Shown: positions 17,044-25,364, numbered from the stretch's first letter. The stretch: DNA of 45,461 nt from an archaeon (GCA_024276825.1 JAJRWI010000018.1:1-45461); one strand, 5' to 3'. The notes: generated by a model from the letters alone, not told the origin. Made by a program: numbers and translations.

Positions 17044-17796
17044 CTAGAGATACATCGAGGTCGGGTCATCTCGGGTCTCAATGCTCTTTCGCACTTTCTC
17101 AAGGCGCTCAATCTCACGACTCTCTTCCAGCAGTTGTTCGACATTTGCTTTGACACCATAGACCTCATTGATCTTTTCAAGCATTATAGCTGCAGCACGG
17201 GGGTCTGGACGTCCGCGCTTGGCATATGCCAGAAGACCCACGCCTGGTGCACCACGCATTTCCAACTCTGCCAAGAAGAGAGCAAGCGGACCTGCAACGA
17301 AAAGGCCCTCCTCAAGGATTGGGGCTGACCATTTGTTAATCTCTGGAAGGTATGCGCTTGTGGGAACACAACGAATATTGTCGTTCTCCATTGACTCTTC
17401 ATCCTTGAAACTGATGTCAAGCCCGCCCATCAAGAGTGCTTCCTTGAACTTGTTTTCGACAACCCAGTCTGCAAGCCTGTCAACAAAGGCCCACTGGTCT
17501 GACTGGTGGGGTTGAAATCTGGGTACAAGGAATATCATCTTCTTCGGCTCATAGGAGAATATCTCAAAGGGTAAAACAAGTCGTTCATTCTCCATGGACA
17601 CAAACAATGGTAGCATGTCAGTCTTGACATAGCCCACTAGATCTGCGTTAAGGGTCTTTGTGAGATGTGCAGTACTGAGGAATCCAACCTCTCCAAGACC
17701 ATGAAAACCACAGATAAAGGTGGAACCTGGTTTGACTTTAAAGCCGTCTTTCAAAATGATTCTGAAAGTTGATTCTCTTGTTGATACAAAGGCCAT
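17044..17796 (-). CDS. PAC2-family (proteasome assembly chaperone-like) protein
   Basis: Archaeal PAC2-family proteins are homologues of proteasome assembly chaperone 2; archaeal members are poorly studied and some bind proteasome components. The 250-aa product shows FICGFHGLGEVGFLSTAHL, then a hydrophobic core ALLMGGLDISF, and GLFVAGPLALFLAELEMRGAPGVGLLAYA with GRPDPRAAAIMLEKINEVYG, all family signatures. The C-terminus is a charged helix (LLEESREIERLEKV). ATG 17796 is chosen because GAGGAT precedes it by 10 nt; a TTG three codons upstream would sit too near that site. It converges on the Nip7-like gene. Confidence 0.88.
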   Translation of the reverse strand: MAFVSTRESTFRIILKDGFKVKPGSTFICGFHGLGEVGFLSTAHLTKTLNADLVGYVKTDMLPLFVSMENERLVLPFEIFSYEPKKMIFLVPRFQPHQSDQWAFVDRLADWVVENKFKEALLMGGLDISFKDEESMENDNIRCVPTSAYLPEINKWSAPILEEGLFVAGPLALFLAELEMRGAPGVGLLAYAKRGRPDPRAAAIMLEKINEVYGVKANVEQLLEESREIERLEKVRKSIETRDDPTSMYL

Positions 17797-17990
17797 ATTC
17801 TTCAATCCTCAGATGGAGAATGTAATGTGTTTCTGCTCCAAAAGACCAGAGGCCTGTGGAGCTTATAGTAGTTTGTCATATGGGACAATTGCCTCAATAT
17901 CACAGGCTTACTTTAATGATAACAAATGCTAATAGTGAACGAATTATTCTATTAATATTGAATGCGCATTCCATATGGGGTAAGAGAAGA

Positions 17991-20189
17991 TTGAGCACTC
18001 TGAGAGAACTTGAGATGGAGCGGACATCGCCCAGGCTGCTGGAGGTCCTGCGCAGGCGAGGCTTTGCCAGCCTGACTCCATTTCAAGCTGATGCAGTAGC
18101 ACAGGGAATAATGCGTCAGAGGAGCCAGATATTGATCACGTTTGATTTTGATGAGGCCTACGAGATTGGTGAGATAGCACTGCTCAATCATGTTGCGTCT
18201 GACCCCTTGACTCGCGTGATGGTCATATGTCCAAACCCGCATCATGCAGAGAAGAGGTTTCAGTCAATTAGCGTCAAGTGTCATCGTCTTGGGGTTGAAA
18301 CCACCCCAATTTTCAGGAGAAGAGCTGCCATCCGTAAGGACATCCAGTCTGGAAGAGTCATAGTCGGAACATATCAGTCCCTGAATATTGCAGTGTTGAG
18401 CCATCCTGAGTTGCTCGAGAACCTCTCAGCAGTATTGATAGAGAGGTTGGACCTCATAGGGCAGCCGGAGATTGGATCGAAGCTCGAGTCGATAATAGTG
18501 ACAATAAAGGGTCATCTGTCAGAGGTTCAATATGTTTCAGTCACACCCCCAGTTGCAGACATTGATGATCTGAGTGCATGGCTTGATTCAATAGTGGTTG
18601 AAGACCACAAGCCTGAAGTCAAACGAATATATAGTGTGAAAGCCTTTCAGGCTGCGAGCGAGTCACTTTCAACACTGTCTAATTTTGTGGTCAAGAGCAA
18701 AGGGCAGATCATGGTACTTTGTCCAAGTGATGGCTATTCTGAAAAACTGGCATTACAATTGGCAGGAGAGTTAGATGGCGGCGAGCCCATTGAGCTGGAA
18801 TTCACGCGAGAACAACGCGAAGAATTAAGAACATTGTCTTATGAGATAGCGAAAAAGTATCCAAACTGTGATATGACTGTTAAATTGAGTAGTATTATAC
18901 CAAAGGGCATTGCATTCTTTCACAAGGGCCTCTCAAGACGTCAACGAAGAATCATCTCTAAAGCTTGGGAAGAAGGACTGCTCCCAATGATTGTAATGCC
19001 CACACGTTTTGCAATTGCAAGTGGAATGCGAGCAACAGTGGTATTTCTAATGAGTGTGTTCATGCAGCCCTGGGAGAATGAGGACAGCCAGGTCATGATG
19101 ACAGAGTGGCAATTGAGCGATGTCTTACTTGCTGCAGGAAGAGAGGGACGAGACAGAGAAGGGTTTGGAATAATAGTGGTTGATTCTGATGAAGAGCGCC
19201 GACGTGTCCTTGAGAAGTACTTCATGATTAATGAGGAGGGAAACATCAGGCCACGTCTTGGTGAGGTTGATAGTACCATGGATGATCCTGAGAATGCTCA
19301 AGACTTGGTTCTAAGACAGATATGCATGGGGGCCAAGGGTGAAGACCCATTCTCTGTGATAAGCAGGACATTCTGGGCCACATCTAATCGAACTACACAT
19401 ATCACACGTGATGAAATATTAACCACTGACAATGCATCTGTTGATGCCCTAATTTCGATAAGGACCACAAAGAGCACTATAGAGAGGGCACAGAAGATTC
19501 CGGATAGCTCTGTGAGGATAGTGTCAGTGACGCCGTCCAAGGTAGAGGGGTTGATAAGGAGTTCTACAAGAAACCTTTGGCATCATGTTGCATTTCGTGC
19601 AGAAGACGGAGTTTCATGCACATGTGAGTCATGGAAGTTTCAGGGAATCAGGCGACATAGATTATGCAAACACCTTGTAAAACTGGCCACATCAGCATTG
19701 AGCGATGAAGAGGCCGGACCTTATGCACCATCTATCATCATTCAAGCACTTCGCGGACTTGAGATTCTGGGAGACCTCCAGAGAGAAGGCCTGATAATCA
19801 GAGATAAGACTGGATCCAGATGCACGGATATAGGACAGAGTGTTGTAGTATTGGGAGTTCCCATAAAGGACGCCAAGAACATCCGTAGGGCCATGATGAA
19901 GCAGCAGGGAGATCTTAAAAGGATCTTGTACAGGGTTGTGACCTCAAAGACTGGCTTTTCTGAAAATCTAGTCAGGAGAGTTTTAGACTGTCTGCCTGCA
20001 AAGAACATTGAGGAGATTGTGAGAACAACAAAGGGGCAACCAGGAATAATTGAGAACATCATAGAGGAAGTTCATTATTCCAATTTGATTCTACTGGGAC
20101 TAATGGCAAGTTATGACAGAAAGGGTCTGAATAAGGAGACCTTCGAGTTGGACCTAGCACTCAGGGAGATATTAGCAGAAATCGGTTAA
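17991..20189 (+). CDS. Ski2/Hel308-like helicase homologue with degenerate ATPase motifs and SWIM zinc finger
   Basis: The protein follows the Ski2/Hel308 layout: Q-motif-like LTPFQADAV, motif Ib RVIVGTYQSL, motif V region FFHKGLSRRQRRII...EEGL, and motif VI AAGREGRDREG. However, Walker A at about residues 49-58 reads ITFDFDEAYE where family members have a GSGKT loop. Motif II reads LIERLDLIG instead of DEIHLIG, and motif III SAT is SVTPP. A SWIM zinc finger (CTC, 12 residues, CKH) lies near 19615-19673, followed by a Hel308-like helical C-terminus. Start TTG 17991 matches the family N-terminus; ATG 18015 is an alternative, and the frame stays open further upstream. The probable loss of ATPase activity suggests a nucleic-acid-binding scaffold. 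An AT-rich promoter region lies at about 17905-17960. Confidence 0.8.
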   Translation: MSTLRELEMERTSPRLLEVLRRRGFASLTPFQADAVAQGIMRQRSQILITFDFDEAYEIGEIALLNHVASDPLTRVMVICPNPHHAEKRFQSISVKCHRLGVETTPIFRRRAAIRKDIQSGRVIVGTYQSLNIAVLSHPELLENLSAVLIERLDLIGQPEIGSKLESIIVTIKGHLSEVQYVSVTPPVADIDDLSAWLDSIVVEDHKPEVKRIYSVKAFQAASESLSTLSNFVVKSKGQIMVLCPSDGYSEKLALQLAGELDGGEPIELEFTREQREELRTLSYEIAKKYPNCDMTVKLSSIIPKGIAFFHKGLSRRQRRIISKAWEEGLLPMIVMPTRFAIASGMRATVVFLMSVFMQPWENEDSQVMMTEWQLSDVLLAAGREGRDREGFGIIVVDSDEERRRVLEKYFMINEEGNIRPRLGEVDSTMDDPENAQDLVLRQICMGAKGEDPFSVISRTFWATSNRTTHITRDEILTTDNASVDALISIRTTKSTIERAQKIPDSSVRIVSVTPSKVEGLIRSSTRNLWHHVAFRAEDGVSCTCESWKFQGIRRHRLCKHLVKLATSALSDEEAGPYAPSIIIQALRGLEILGDLQREGLIIRDKTGSRCTDIGQSVVVLGVPIKDAKNIRRAMMKQQGDLKRILYRVVTSKTGFSENLVRRVLDCLPAKNIEEIVRTTKGQPGIIENIIEEVHYSNLILLGLMASYDRKGLNKETFELDLALREILAEIG

Positions 20190-20249
20190 CTTTTTACGGA
20201 TAACATGAGTGCCGCAGACAACTCCAGTGATTCTTTCATGGTGATACTA

Positions 20250-21395
20250 ATGAAGTTGTTTGAACATGAGGCCAAAGACATCTTTAGAGAGTTCAAGATG
20301 CCAACCCCACCAGGGGGCGTAGCGAGAACTCCTGAAGAGGCCAAAGAACGAGCTGCTGAGATTGGCAAGCCGGTTGTCGTGAAGGCTCAAGTACTCGCAG
20401 GCAAGAGAGGAAAGGCTGGCGGCGTGAAGTTTGCAGACACGTCAGATGAGGCTGCCAAAGTCGCAGAAGAGATTCTAAAAATGCGGATAAATGATCTTCC
20501 TGTGAAGGCAGTACTAGTAGAGGAAAAGCTGGATATTGCACAGGAGATCTATGCAGGCATAACTATTGATCGCAATGAGAGAAAGTATGTTGTGATTGGA
20601 AGTTCTGCAGGAGGCATGTCAATAGAAGAGCTCGCTGAAACAAGTCCTGAGAAGATAATAAAACGGCACGTGGACCCGTTTCTCGGGTTTCATCCTTACG
20701 AGGCCAGGCAGATGGCCATCAATATGGGGTTCAAAGGAAAGCAGATCAACAGGCTTGCAGGATTCTTCATGATCCTCTGGAAGATTGTGCAGGCTTATGA
20801 TGTTGAACTAACCGAGATCAACCCCCTTATTCTCACCAAGGACGGGAGATTTCTTGCTGCTGATGCACGTCTGAACATCGATGATAATGCCCTGTATAGA
20901 CACAAGAGTCTGATTGAGGAACTGAAGAGGGAGCCTGCTGAGCAGAATGAGAGGGAGAGGCTTGCTGCTGAGCATGACATGGCCTATGTCGAGCTTGATG
21001 GTGATATCGCATGCATATGCAATGGAGCAGGCCTCACTATGGCAACTCTTGATTCTGTGGCGCACTATGGTGGAAAGGCAAGCACATTTCTTGACCTTGG
21101 TGGTGGCGCTGATGCGGAGAGAGTAAAGAAGGGTATTGAGATTGCACTAATGTACCCCAAAGTAAAGGCCATATTGGTCAACATTATGGGAGGCATCACT
21201 AGGTGCGATGAGGTGGCAAAGGGAATTATTTCAGCCAAGGAGGATGGAGACCTGACTGTGCCACTTGTGATTAGAATGGTCGGTACCAATGAGGGGGAGG
21301 GACAGGAGATCCTTCAGAAGGCAGGAATCCCGTTTCTTAGGACCATGGAGGAGGCAGCGGCGAAAGTCGTAGAGATAGTCAAGGAGGGTGCATAG
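20250..21395 (+). CDS. sucC: Succinyl-CoA synthetase, beta subunit
   Basis: Beta subunit of succinate-CoA ligase (TCA cycle; ATP or GTP formation from succinyl-CoA). It has the ATP-grasp N-terminal part (KLFEHEAKDIFREF, KAQVLAGKRGKAGGVKF, EEKLDIAQEIYAGI, ELTEINPLI) and the C-terminal ligase domain with FLDLGGGADAERV and VNIMGGITRCDEVAKGI. Start ATG 20250 gives the standard MKLFEHEAKDIF beginning and has GGTGAT upstream; earlier in-frame ATGs at 20205 and 20238 are less likely. The alpha subunit starts 1 nt after its stop. Nucleotide specificity cannot be read safely from sequence. Confidence 0.96.
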   Translation: MKLFEHEAKDIFREFKMPTPPGGVARTPEEAKERAAEIGKPVVVKAQVLAGKRGKAGGVKFADTSDEAAKVAEEILKMRINDLPVKAVLVEEKLDIAQEIYAGITIDRNERKYVVIGSSAGGMSIEELAETSPEKIIKRHVDPFLGFHPYEARQMAINMGFKGKQINRLAGFFMILWKIVQAYDVELTEINPLILTKDGRFLAADARLNIDDNALYRHKSLIEELKREPAEQNERERLAAEHDMAYVELDGDIACICNGAGLTMATLDSVAHYGGKASTFLDLGGGADAERVKKGIEIALMYPKVKAILVNIMGGITRCDEVAKGIISAKEDGDLTVPLVIRMVGTNEGEGQEILQKAGIPFLRTMEEAAAKVVEIVKEGA

Positions 21396-21396
21396 A

Positions 21397-22266
21397 ATGG
21401 CAGTATTGGTAGACAAAGATACAAGGGTAATAATTCAGGGAATCACTGGGGGACAGGGCACATTTCACTCTGGAGCAATGCTCGAGTACGGTACCAAAGT
21501 TGTTGCAGGTGTCACGCCTGGCAAGGCGGGCCAAGAGGTGCATGGCGTTCCTGTCTATGACAGTGTGAAAGATGCAAAAGATGCACATGATGCCACCGCA
21601 TCTGTGATATTCGTGCCAGCACCATTTGCTGGAGATGCGGCTCTTGAGGCAATAGCTGCTGATTTGAACCCGGTAGTTGTCATCACAGAGCATGTGCCCG
21701 TTCAAGATGAGATCCGTGTGATTCATGCAGCTAAGAAGAAAGGCATCACGGTCATCGGACCAAACACTCCCGGAATAATCACGCCTGGGGCAAAGCAGAA
21801 GCTGGGGATCATGCCCGGTCATGTGTTCTCTCATGGCAAAGTTGGACTCATGTCAAGAAGTGGAACGCTCACATACGAGATTGCAGCAGGCATGACAATA
21901 GCGGGAATTGGAATCTCAACAGCAATAGGACTTGGTGGAGACCCATGTGTTGGACTTACAACTATCGAGGCTGTGAAACTGTTTCAGGAGGACAATGAGA
22001 CAAAGGCCCTAGTTCTAGTTGGTGAAATTGGAGGAGATGCTGAGGAACGTGCGGCATTCTATATCAAAGACAACTATGATCTGCCCGTGGTGGGATTCAT
22101 AGCAGGGAGAACCGCTCCACCAGGCAAGAGAATGGGCCATGCAGGTGCTATCATAAGTGGTAGTAGTGGCACAGCAGCTGCAAAGATTGCCGCATTTGAA
22201 GATGCAGGTATTGCTGTTGCAGAGAAACCCAGTGACATTGCAAGACTATTAAAAGAAGTAATGTGA
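21397..22266 (+). CDS. sucD: Succinyl-CoA synthetase, alpha subunit
   Basis: Partner of SucC; binds CoA and carries the phosphohistidine. The 289-aa protein has the Rossmann CoA site VIIQGITGGQGTFHSGAMLEYG, GVTPGKAGQ, the central SRSGTLTYE and GIGGDP-like GLGGDPCVGL segments, and the active histidine in RMGHAGAIISGSSGTA. ATG 21397 has a very good AAGGAGGG site inside the end of sucC, so the pair is one translational unit. Its stop is followed by a promoter-containing spacer before eL40. Confidence 0.97.
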   Translation: MAVLVDKDTRVIIQGITGGQGTFHSGAMLEYGTKVVAGVTPGKAGQEVHGVPVYDSVKDAKDAHDATASVIFVPAPFAGDAALEAIAADLNPVVVITEHVPVQDEIRVIHAAKKKGITVIGPNTPGIITPGAKQKLGIMPGHVFSHGKVGLMSRSGTLTYEIAAGMTIAGIGISTAIGLGGDPCVGLTTIEAVKLFQEDNETKALVLVGEIGGDAEERAAFYIKDNYDLPVVGFIAGRTAPPGKRMGHAGAIISGSSGTAAAKIAAFEDAGIAVAEKPSDIARLLKEVM

Positions 22267-22307
22267 ATGATGAGGGAGGCTAGAACAGAAAAATTGTCTA
22301 AGCATAA

Positions 22308-22317
22308 GTTTTAAAAC
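22308..22317 (+). promoter_or_regulatory. TATA-like box upstream of eL40 gene
   Basis: GTTTTAAAAC lies about 80 nt upstream of the eL40 start, in the 127-nt spacer after sucD. It would drive eL40 and perhaps the tRNA-Val just behind it. Confidence 0.45.
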
Positions 22318-22393
22318 CTCACCTAGTGGGGTTTCAAAAAGCGGGCTCTGACAGTACTCACACAGTCCGTCTAAGACAGAATGAGGTCTAAAA

Positions 22394-22549
22394 ATGCCAG
22401 TTGCAGACATTGAAAAACGAAGACTTGCACAGCACTACTTACTATACAAGTCCATATGCCGCTATTGTGGAGCCACAAACCCAATCAAGGCCAAGAAATG
22501 TCGTAAATGTAAGACTAAGGACCTCAGGCCGAAGAGACGGAAGAAGTAG
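22394..22549 (+). CDS. rpl40e: 50S ribosomal protein eL40 (L40e)
   Basis: A 51-aa ribosomal protein of the large subunit. The translation begins MPVADIEKRRLAQHYL, then has the zinc motif CRYCGATNP...KKCRKCK (CxxC/CxxC), then DLRPKRRKK. The length is typical of archaeal eL40, which lacks the ubiquitin fusion seen in eukaryotes. GAGGT lies 7 nt upstream of the ATG. The stop is only 23 nt from tRNA-Val, so both may share one transcript. Confidence 0.95.
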   Translation: MPVADIEKRRLAQHYLLYKSICRYCGATNPIKAKKCRKCKTKDLRPKRRKK

Positions 22550-22572
22550 TCCTGCCTGCTAAAACATCTCGT

Positions 22573-22687
22573 GGGCCGGTGATCTAGTTGGCTATGATGC
22601 CGCCTTCACACGGAAAAACTGTCATGGTGCGCGTTTTTTCGGAATAAACGGCGGATATCGCGTGTTCGAGTCACGCCCGGCCCACCA
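22573..22687 (+). tRNA. tRNA-Val (CAC), intron-containing
   Basis: Acceptor GGGCCGG (22573-22579) pairs with CCGGCCC (22677-22683), followed by A and an encoded CCA. The D arm is ATCT/TGAT with AGTTGG in the loop. The anticodon stem is CCGCC (22600-22604) with GGCGG (22650-22654). The T arm is GCGTG-TTCGAGT-CACGC. The spliced loop is TTCACAC, giving anticodon CAC (Val). The body matches archaeal tRNA-Val well. An intron interrupts the anticodon loop. Confidence 0.92.
22611..22648 (+). other. tRNA-Val intron (38 nt, anticodon loop 37/38)
   Basis: The extra 38 nt sit at the canonical archaeal position 37/38. An inner helix pairs 22611-22619 with 22633-22641 (9 bp, one G-U). UUC (22605-22607) can pair with GAA (22642-22644), leaving a 3-nt bulge ACA on the 5' side and an A-rich bulge on the 3' side. 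This is a relaxed bulge-helix-bulge as recognised by the archaeal tRNA endonuclease. The cut could be shifted by 1 nt without changing the mature tRNA. Confidence 0.8.
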
Positions 22688-22950
22688 AAATGTGTGTTTT
22701 TTGTTTTTGCATTGTATGGTAATAATAATCTAAAGTGAGTGATTAGATCAAGAACAGATTAGAACAGGAGCAGACGAAAAAGGATCTGGTTGGATTTTTT
22801 ATAAATCTGTGGGAACTAGTGCATTTATTATGAAAATTGGATGTGGCTGGTGGATTTTATGCACAGATTCAGGAGTATTGCCAATTCCCAGTGATGGATA
22901 TTATATTAAATAGGCATTAAAAGTAACTATATGTGAGAATGCTATTGTAA
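22688..22950. other. AT-rich spacer without a convincing gene
   Basis: A T-run (TGTTTTTTGTTTTTG) directly after tRNA-Val could be a terminator. A TATA-like TTTTTTATAAATC lies near 22794. A 27-codon ORF (22830-22913, begins MKIGCGWWIL) is too short and unfamiliar to call. No repeat of the tRNA 3' end was seen further on, so integration at this tRNA is not supported. Confidence 0.5.
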
Positions 22951-23076
22951 ATGCTATTATGGATGAGCCTAATGACGCCACATGAAGTTACCAATGAGGA
23001 GAGAATAGAGGAAATGCATATTGATGAAACTTAGTCCATCTCAAAATTATTTGTCTGCATTACTGCCATCCCCATT

Positions 23077-23637
23077 TTGATAACTATTCCTCAACTAAGT
23101 GGCTATTTTCTCTCAGAGGCTATTCTCATTACAAGATCTAAAGTAGACGAACTCATAGTTAATTATATTGGGCCGCAGTACATCAAACCCTTATTGCTAC
23201 TATTACTTGCCACGGGAATTGTTATTGGATTATCTTCAATTAGAATCTATGAGAGTAAATTGTTTCGAGATTTGAGGGATCATGGTGAAACAAGGATAAA
23301 TATGATTGGGAGAAGCTGTATTTTGCATCTGCCATATTTTGGGCTTTTTCCATTTTTATTTATCATTAGTTTTTCTGAGGTTTCATTTATGTTTACTTCA
23401 TTTACATCAATAGACTGGGGGGCAATTTCAATACTGACTTTTTCTCTCACAGGGTTTGGCTTTACCTTGGGGAGTTCATTTGCCTATGCCCTTTCACATG
23501 AGAGAACTAGAAAGTTTGCATCCAATCATAATGCGATAATTAAACTATATCGAATAAGAAATGAGGGGGTTCATTGGAAGCTAGTAATGCAAATGAGGAG
23601 TAGTTCTGCAGTGAAGGAATGTAGTAATGAAAAGTAA
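23077..23637 (+). CDS. Accessory membrane protein, possibly interrupted by in-frame TAG
   Basis: Unrecognised 186-aa protein with about three membrane helices (YIKPLLLLLLATGIVIGL; HLPYFGLFPFLFIISF; ISILTFSLTGFGFTLGS). The first usable start is TTG 23077, which cuts into another hydrophobic stretch. The same frame is open upstream to TAG 23032-23034. Beyond that TAG it remains open to ATG 22963 (or 22951), encoding MSLMTPHEVTNEERIEEM and then HIDET. So a longer protein of about 225 aa with one amber codon is conceivable. Composition is visibly more AT-rich than neighbouring genes, suggesting an acquired or decaying gene. Function unknown. Confidence 0.5.
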   Translation: MITIPQLSGYFLSEAILITRSKVDELIVNYIGPQYIKPLLLLLLATGIVIGLSSIRIYESKLFRDLRDHGETRINMIGRSCILHLPYFGLFPFLFIISFSEVSFMFTSFTSIDWGAISILTFSLTGFGFTLGSSFAYALSHERTRKFASNHNAIIKLYRIRNEGVHWKLVMQMRSSSAVKECSNEK

Positions 23638-23737
23638 GATCAACTTCAGATTTAGGAGTGTGTATAATGCATCAATAATTAGCGAAATTGATGAGATCAT
23701 AGTTCAGCTTGAATGTGGATTTTGTATAGTATTATGA
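23627..23737 (+). CDS. Tiny ORF overlapping the membrane gene (doubtful)
   Basis: A 36-codon frame (starts MKSKINFRFRSVYNA) overlaps the last codons of the membrane ORF and ends at TGA 23735-23737. The overlap would permit translational coupling. There is no recognisable family, and it may be chance in an AT-rich patch. Confidence 0.2.
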   Translation: MKSKINFRFRSVYNASIISEIDEIIVQLECGFCIVL

Positions 23738-23810
23738 TTTCTAGCGGTTCATGTGGAAACGAGTTTTTCTGCTAATGCTCTAATTCATTAATGATGTACT
23801 TGACATAATG

Positions 23811-23824
23811 TTTTTAATAATATA
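23811..23824 (+). promoter_or_regulatory. TATA-like box upstream of eL38
   Basis: TTTTTAATAATATA lies 63-76 nt upstream of the eL38 start codon and is the strongest TATA candidate between the accessory patch and the ribosomal gene. Confidence 0.5.
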
Positions 23825-23886
23825 AGAGCGCCACCAATGTGTTTAGGTTAAATCAGGCCACCAAAAAGAGAAACAGGAGAAAGGCA

Positions 23887-24102
23887 ATGCCGAAACAAAT
23901 CTATGATGTTGAAAGATTCCTTGAGATGTCTGAGGATGCAATAGAGTGCAGAGTAAAGAGGACCAGTGAGCGGGTGAAATTGAAGCTCCGAACCACAAGA
24001 TATCTTTACACTCTGGTTGTTCCACCACAGAAAGCAGAAGAGATTCTACAGAAAGTCAAGTGCCAGATTGTTGAGGCAAGGCCAAAAACTGAAGAGGCCT
24101 AG
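23887..24102 (+). CDS. rpl38e: 50S ribosomal protein eL38 (L38e)
   Basis: Small large-subunit protein present in eukaryotes and in only some archaeal lineages. Starting at ATG 23887 the 71-aa product begins MPKQIYDVERFLEMSED and contains VKLKLRTTRYLYTLVV. This closely follows the eukaryotic pattern MPKQIKDIKEFL...VKFKVRCSRYLYTLVV, and the length agrees. The frame extends 16 codons upstream, but the conserved MPKQI start is clear and GGAGAAAGG precedes it. Its TAG overlaps the TAG of the convergent beta-CASP gene within one CTAG. Confidence 0.92.
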   Translation: MPKQIYDVERFLEMSEDAIECRVKRTSERVKLKLRTTRYLYTLVVPPQKAEEILQKVKCQIVEARPKTEEA

Positions 24103-25364
24103 ATGCTGACCGTATCGCCAACCTCTGGCACATGTGCTGTTTTTCCAATCTCTGTGAGGCTTTCAGCCAGAGCATCGCAAGATTCAGATTCTCCATGAAC
24201 AACATAGAATTCTGGATCTCCAGGAATGTTCTCGAGAAGGTTCAGTAGCCCATCTGCATCGGAGTGAGATGAAAGATGATGCATACGGACATCTGCCTTG
24301 ACCTTATACTTTCTATTACCTACAGTGACCTCACCTGTTGCAAGAAGCTCGGCTCCAGGAGTGTCAGGTATCTGAAAGCTGACCAATACAATAGAGTTCA
24401 GTGGGTTATCATGCATCAGTTTGAAATATAGATGAGACGCACCGCCCTTGAGCATTCCGGCAGGAGAAATCACAATACCACCGCTGTTTGCCGCTTCACG
24501 CCGTTCTCTATTGCCAGAGATGACAATGATCCGTTTCACAGCACGGGCAAAAGCCTGCGGTGAGCTTATGTATTCGGGGTGCTTCATCAAGATGTCATTT
24601 ACATTTCTCGCCAGACCATCTATGAAAATGGGATACTTGTGGGGAATCTTGTAAGACTCAAGAATGCACATTATCTCTTGGCTGCGACCGACTGCAAAGG
24701 CTGGAATCAGGACTGTACCCCCGCGTTCGAGGGTTTCGATTATTGTGTCTATAAGATCCTGTTCAATCGTGGCGCGTGGAGGGTTTCTCCTTCTTGCATA
24801 CGTACTCTCAGTCACAACAATATCATGCCGCGGAAGATTCTCTCTTGCACCAGGATTCAGGCGAGACTCATATGCGTTGAAATCGCCTGTGAACAGGATT
24901 CTCTTGCCATCCACCCGAATTGATATCATGGCACTCCCTGGAATATGCCCTGCATTGAAGAATGTCATTTCAAAATAACGGCCTATTGGAAATGTTTCCT
25001 CATACAGAGCAGCAACACTCTTCTTTTTGATGAGAGACATGTCATCACGATTAAAGGGTAATCGACCATTACTTATCTTGTACATATCACGTAACAACAG
25101 TGAACTGAGATCTCTTGTTGCGGGTGTACAGAATAGTGACGCCTCGCTGCTCTTTAGTATGATAGGTACACCACCAGAGTGATCTAAATGTGCATGAGTC
25201 AGCGCAAGTGCTTGAATGTCATCATAGGGGATTGCAGGAGGGAATGATGGGGGATTTTGTAGTTTAGTCCCATAGTCGACCACAATAGATTCATCCTGCT
25301 CTTCAATGAGGAATCCAGAGCGACCGATTTCCCTGCATGAACCCAAGAATGTGAGATGTGCCAT
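24099..25364 (-). CDS. Metallo-beta-lactamase/beta-CASP RNase (aCPSF2-like)
   Basis: Beta-CASP nucleases cleave or trim RNA with a two-zinc site. This 421-aa protein lacks an N-terminal KH region and so resembles archaeal aCPSF2 rather than aCPSF1. It shows THAHLDHSG (HxHxDH), the His of NAGHIPGSAM, and the Asp of LFTGDFNAYESRL. The beta-CASP part carries TESTYARR, VLIPAFAVGRSQE and SPAGMLKGGAS, and the C-terminal zinc ligands are in HLSSHSDADG and VVHGESE. ATG 25364 is chosen over 25376 because a TATA box (25395-25402) lies about 31-38 nt upstream, implying a very short leader. Confidence 0.9.
   Translation of the reverse strand: MAHLTFLGSCREIGRSGFLIEEQDESIVVDYGTKLQNPPSFPPAIPYDDIQALALTHAHLDHSGGVPIILKSSEASLFCTPATRDLSSLLLRDMYKISNGRLPFNRDDMSLIKKKSVAALYEETFPIGRYFEMTFFNAGHIPGSAMISIRVDGKRILFTGDFNAYESRLNPGARENLPRHDIVVTESTYARRRNPPRATIEQDLIDTIIETLERGGTVLIPAFAVGRSQEIMCILESYKIPHKYPIFIDGLARNVNDILMKHPEYISSPQAFARAVKRIIVISGNRERREAANSGGIVISPAGMLKGGASHLYFKLMHDNPLNSIVLVSFQIPDTPGAELLATGEVTVGNRKYKVKADVRMHHLSSHSDADGLLNLLENIPGDPEFYVVHGESESCDALAESLTEIGKTAHVPEVGDTVSI

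Noticed and set aside
22573..23830. Integrated element at tRNA-Val
   Set aside because: AT-rich patch follows the tRNA, but no integrase and no second copy of the tRNA 3' end were found.
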